Position numbers and translations under genes: made by a program
From: SpSt-501 sp037481615
Lineage (GTDB): Bacteria; Desulfobacterota; Desulfobacteria; Desulfobacterales; SpSt-501
Assembly (NCBI GenBank): GCA_037481615.1
Contig: JBBFLI010000008.1
DNA length: 64,000 bases
Direction: 5' to 3' (one strand)
Shown: positions 60,815 through 64,000 of the stretch, piece by piece
Layout of the letters: every line of letters starts with the position of its first letter
Position numbering within the stretch: position 1 is the first letter of the stretch
Notes under the pieces: model-generated
Database searches by the model: none
The model's input: only the letters and a program-made list of their open reading frames with translations
Told to the model about the DNA's origin: nothing

Positions 60815-62649
60815 CGCTTTTCCTCCTTTGCGGGCGGAGCCGCACCCCTCTCGCCCCTTGCCGCCTCGAGCGCGCAGCGCGGCCGCACCCCTTTGCCCAG
60901 GACCTCCCAGTTGCCGCGCTTGAGTTCCGGGCATTCGTGGAAGACCGAGAACTCGCAGGCCGCGCAGACGAAGGGGCAGAAATTCTCGCGCATCGCCTGC
61001 CGGATCGCCGCCCCCGTGCTCGGCCGGATGTGCGTGTCGCCCACGCGCTGCAGGAGGCCGGAGTTCTGGAAGACCTGGAAGACGCGGTTGTTCACCCCGG
61101 AAAAGTAGATCCCGCCCCCGCGGCGGCGAAGCTCCTCGGCGATCCCGTCGATCACGTGGACCCCGCTCGCATCGAGGTTGTTCACCTGGTGCATGCGGAG
61201 CAGCAGACAGGCCATCTGCCGGTGGCTGCGAAGCCTCCGCTGGAGGTCCTCCTGCACCCAGGCGGCCGAGCCGAAGAAGATCGAGCCCTCGATGCGCACG
61301 ATGTCCATCTGGCAGCAGAGCCCGCCCCTCGTCGCCCGCACCATTTTGCCGCTGATCAGATCGGGGACCGTCGAGTAGATCCGCGGCCGCGAGGTGGTCT
61401 TGAGGTAGAGCCCGATCGAGAGCAGCACCCCGGCGAAGACCGCGAACTCGATCGAAAGGGCGATCACGGCAAGGAAGGTCACGACCAGGACGACGGCGTC
61501 GCTGCGGGTCGCGCGCACGATGCGGCGGATCTCCCGCAGGTGGACCATCTCCGCGGAGACGACGAGCAGGGCGCCGGCGAGCGCGGCGATGGGGATGCGT
61601 GCGGCGAGCGGGGCGGCCGCGAGCACGGTGAGGGCGACGGCGGCGGCGGCGATCATGCCGCTCAGGGGGGTGTTCGCCCCGCTGCGGAAATTGACGGCCG
61701 AGCGGGTGAAGGAGCCGCTGCCGGGGTAGCCGCTGAAGAGGCCGGCCGCGAGATTCGCCATGCCCTGCCCGATGAACTCCTGGTCCACGTTCAGCCGCTG
61801 GCGCGTCTCGGAGGCGATCGCCTTGGCGATCGAGACCGCCTCGACCAGGCCGAGGACGGCGATCGCAAGCGCCCCCGGGACGAGCCGCGGGATCTCCTCC
61901 CAGCAGACGCGCGGCACGCGGAACGGGGGCAGGCTCTGCGGGATCGCCCCCACCACGGCGACCCCGCGGCGGTCGAGGTCGAAGAGGGCGACCACCGCCC
62001 CGCAGAGGACGAGCGCAAAGAGCGTCCCCGGCCAGACGGGCCGGATCTTCTTCACGGCCGCGATCACGACCACGGTGAGCACGCCGAGAAGCAGGGTCTC
62101 GGGGTGCGCCCGGGGGAGCGCGGAGGCGAGCTCGGCGAGCGCCTTCAAGAAATGCGCGCCCTTTCCCGCCTCCACGCCGAAGAAGTTGGGCAGCTGCTTG
62201 AAGCCGATCAGGAAGGCCGCCCCGGTGCTGAAGCCGACGATCACCGAGTGCGAGACGAAATCGAGAAGCGCCCCCAGCCGCAGAAGCCCCATCGTTACCT
62301 GGAGCACCCCGACGAGGAGCGCGAGCACGAGGGCGTGCTCGACCCAGGAAGGATCCCCGGGGGCGGTCACCCCCGAGAGGGTCGTGAAAACGACGAGCGA
62401 GACCGCGGTCGTGGGCCCGGTGACGAGATGGGCGGAGCTGCCCCACAGACAGGCCGCGAGCGTGGGGACGACCGAGGCGTAGAGCCCGTATTGCACGGGC
62501 AGCCCGGCGATCAGGGCGTAGGCCATCGACTGGGGGATCGCCACGACCGCGACGGTCAACCCGGCGACGAGATCGCCCTTCAGGTGCCGCCGCCGGTAGC
62601 GGACGAGCCAGGAGGATAACGGCGCGAGTTGGGAAAGGAAGCCGACCAC
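60811..62649 (-). CDS. SulP family anion transporter with STAS and cysteine-rich tail
   Basis: A 612-residue transporter: transmembrane core (AGLTVAVVAIPQSMAYALIA, GLYASVVPTLAACLWGSS and later helices to about 415), a STAS domain (about 440-545, with NNLDASGVHVIDGI) and a C-terminal extension holding CPFVCAACEFSVFHECP. SulP proteins move sulfate, bicarbonate or carboxylates with H+ or Na+. The Cys cluster (CxxxCxxC...C) is unusual and could bind metal or a cluster. GTG 62649 is the start. The Usp gene is directly coupled downstream. Confidence 0.87.
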   Translation of the reverse strand: MVGFLSQLAPLSSWLVRYRRRHLKGDLVAGLTVAVVAIPQSMAYALIAGLPVQYGLYASVVPTLAACLWGSSAHLVTGPTTAVSLVVFTTLSGVTAPGDPSWVEHALVLALLVGVLQVTMGLLRLGALLDFVSHSVIVGFSTGAAFLIGFKQLPNFFGVEAGKGAHFLKALAELASALPRAHPETLLLGVLTVVVIAAVKKIRPVWPGTLFALVLCGAVVALFDLDRRGVAVVGAIPQSLPPFRVPRVCWEEIPRLVPGALAIAVLGLVEAVSIAKAIASETRQRLNVDQEFIGQGMANLAAGLFSGYPGSGSFTRSAVNFRSGANTPLSGMIAAAAVALTVLAAAPLAARIPIAALAGALLVVSAEMVHLREIRRIVRATRSDAVVLVVTFLAVIALSIEFAVFAGVLLSIGLYLKTTSRPRIYSTVPDLISGKMVRATRGGLCCQMDIVRIEGSIFFGSAAWVQEDLQRRLRSHRQMACLLLRMHQVNNLDASGVHVIDGIAEELRRRGGGIYFSGVNNRVFQVFQNSGLLQRVGDTHIRPSTGAAIRQAMRENFCPFVCAACEFSVFHECPELKRGNWEVLGKGVRPRCALEAARGERGAAPPAKEEKR

Positions 62650-62792
62650 GCCCGATCCCGCATCCCCGGCGGGGTTTGCCCCGCCGCAAGGGGCCGGAAG
62701 GCCCCTCCACGGCGAGGCGCGCCGGATTGCGGCCGACCTTACGCTCTCGCGGAAGGGGAGTCAATCGGGGGGAGCCGCCGCAGGAGCCCCGC

Positions 62793-63914
62793 TCAGCGCG
62801 CTTCCGTGAAGAGCTTCAGGTACTCGCCGTAGCCCTCGGATTCCATGCGCTCCTTGGGCACGAAGCGCAGCGCCGCCGAGTTGATGCAATAGCGCAGCCC
62901 CGTGGGCGGCGGGCCGTCCGGGAAGACATGGCCCAGGTGCGAGTCGGCGTAGCGGCTGCGGACCTCGGTGCGGACCATGAAGAGGCTGCGGTCGATCCGC
63001 TCGACGATGAAGTGCGGGTCGATCGGCCGCGTGAAGCTCGGCCAGCCGGTCCCCGAATCGAACTTGTCGGTCGTGCTGAAGAGCGGCTCGCCGGAGACGA
63101 CGTCGACGAAGATCCCCGCCCCCTTGTGGTTCCAGAACTCGTTTTCGAAGGGCGGCTCGGTGCCGTCCTCCTGGGTCACCCGGAACTGCATCGGCGTGAG
63201 GCGCTTTTTCAGCTCCTCGGCGGACGGCTTCCGAAAGCCGCTCCAGCGGGTCTTGCGGCCGTCGTCCTTCGGCCGGGGAGCGTCCTCGCCCCAGACCTTG
63301 CGGATGAAGGCGTTTCTCCCCGAGCCCTCGCGGTACATGCCGTAGTGGAGAGGGTTCTTGCGGAAATAGTCCTGGTGGTAGTCCTCGGCGGGGTAGAACT
63401 CCTTGGCCGGAAGGATCTCGGTCACGATCGGCCGCTTGAAGCGGCCGGAGGCGGCGAGCGCCCGCTTGGACTCCTCGGCCAGCTTTTTTTGCTCCTCGTC
63501 GTGGTAGAAGATCGCCGTGCGGTACTGCGAGCCGCGGTCGGCGAACTGGCCGCCCGCATCCGTCGGGTCGATGTGCCGCCAGAAGACCTCGAGGAGCTCG
63601 CGGTAGGTCACCTGTTGCGGGTCGTAGAGGACCTGGACGGCCTCCACATGGCCCGTGCGCCCGGCGCTCACCTCCTCGTAGGAGGGGTTGGGCACCCGGC
63701 CGCCGGTGTAGCCGGAGATCACCTCCACGACCCCGGGCAGTTTTTCGAAATCGGCCTCGCTGCACCAGAAGCACCCGCCGGCGAAGGTCGCCCGGCGGAG
63801 CGCGGAAGAATCGGGTTTCATGGCCTGGGTTTCCTTGCTATCCGCGAAATCGAGGTTGAGGGTCATCACGCAGCCTGCCGCGGCGGCGGCAAGCAGAAGG
63901 GGTCTCACTCTCAT
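62793..63914 (-). CDS. msrAB: Exported bifunctional methionine sulfoxide reductase (MsrA-MsrB)
   Basis: A 373-residue fusion. Residues about 35-200 are MsrA (TFAGGCFWCSEADFEK, catalytic Cys; GYTGG; EAVQVLYDP). Residues about 220-370 are MsrB (SGTGWPSFTRPID, SHLGHVFPDGPPPTG, then RYCINSAALRF with catalytic Cys). The CxxC zinc pairs of many MsrB proteins are absent. The N-terminus (LLLAAAAAGCVMTL) is a short export signal, perhaps a lipobox, so repair is periplasmic. GGAGG precedes the ATG 63914. Length is normal for MsrAB. Confidence 0.93.
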   Translation of the reverse strand: MRVRPLLLAAAAAGCVMTLNLDFADSKETQAMKPDSSALRRATFAGGCFWCSEADFEKLPGVVEVISGYTGGRVPNPSYEEVSAGRTGHVEAVQVLYDPQQVTYRELLEVFWRHIDPTDAGGQFADRGSQYRTAIFYHDEEQKKLAEESKRALAASGRFKRPIVTEILPAKEFYPAEDYHQDYFRKNPLHYGMYREGSGRNAFIRKVWGEDAPRPKDDGRKTRWSGFRKPSAEELKKRLTPMQFRVTQEDGTEPPFENEFWNHKGAGIFVDVVSGEPLFSTTDKFDSGTGWPSFTRPIDPHFIVERIDRSLFMVRTEVRSRYADSHLGHVFPDGPPPTGLRYCINSAALRFVPKERMESEGYGEYLKLFTEAR

Positions 63915-64000
63915 GATCGGTCCTCCGTCGTTCGGCTTCGACGGGGAACATGGGAACCGCGGGCGGGGCTGTCAATCGCCGGCGGCCCCGGCGGGCGGAT
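63915..64000. other. Window end, no feature
   Basis: The last 86 nt is GC-rich upstream DNA of msrAB. Apart from the GGAGG next to the start codon I see no promoter, repeat or coding sequence. Confidence 0.7.

Overview
The window is GC-rich (by eye roughly two thirds G+C), densely coding Gram-negative DNA with many 1-4 nt start/stop overlaps and several convergent genes whose 3' ends overlap. An MSHA-type type IV pilus system, sigma-54 regulation, PEP-CTERM proteins, a CooC ATPase, Tat-exported redox proteins with NapG/NapH-like ferredoxins and zinc-ribbon/DUF3426 proteins together suggest an anaerobic or facultative Desulfobacterota-type ('deltaproteobacterial') organism of the Deferrisoma/Desulfuromonadales kind. 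That assignment is inferred from gene content and style. No rRNA, CRISPR array, prophage or plasmid region was seen.

Layout. 1-10 kb: an MSHA-like type IV pilus operon (PilN/MshI tail, PilO, PilP-like, secretin, MshM-like ATPase, MshE, MshG), a membrane-anchored sigma-54 activator, then two tandem paralogous pilins behind a -24/-12 promoter. 10-16 kb: a lone CooC ATPase, a Ski2-type helicase, a hybrid histidine kinase and a REP-associated (Y1/HUH) transposase bracketed by short GGGGACGTCC repeats. 16-26 kb: tRNA-Leu(CAA), tsaC, a purD-purE fusion, an uncharacterised ATP-grasp enzyme, ddl and a DUF1992 gene; a PEP-CTERM gene with a complete-looking sigma-54/IHF promoter; tRNA-Met(CAT); a DUF3426 zinc-ribbon protein; hpt; a cbpA-like dnaJ. 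26-40 kb: mnmG, a TIGR01212-type radical SAM gene, a receiver/PPDK hybrid, a TPR protein, a beta-lactamase-fold hydrolase, a DUF1848 gene, dusB, an alpha/beta hydrolase, a CoA-disulfide-reductase/rhodanese fusion, a universal stress protein and a kinase-BON protein. The second large group of GGGGACGTCC repeats is here. 40-43 kb: a TPP riboswitch with attenuator driving thiM-thiL-thiD. 43-54 kb: rhomboid protease, a DUF6599/DUF362/polyferredoxin redox module, a Tat-exported aldo/keto reductase, a WYL regulator, cutA, a lipoprotein, a CoA-transferase and a DUF2845 protein. 54-60 kb: a minor-pilin operon ending in a giant PilX/MshQ-like adhesin whose lectin-like domain is interrupted by an eight-repeat beta-propeller, then a second PEP-CTERM protein. 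60-64 kb: SulP transporter with a tandem universal-stress protein, and an exported MsrA-MsrB fusion.

How the genes fit together. The 0-10 kb and 54-59 kb loci look like two halves of one MSHA-type pilus system: machine and major pilins in one, priming pilins and tip adhesin in the other. The adjacent sigma-54 activator plausibly drives the pilins. Two surface-sorted PEP-CTERM genes are present without an exosortase in view. The most distinctive mobile signal is the transposase with at least thirteen related short palindromic repeats, which sit at gene ends and in several cases supply the stop codon or the last residues of the neighbouring protein.
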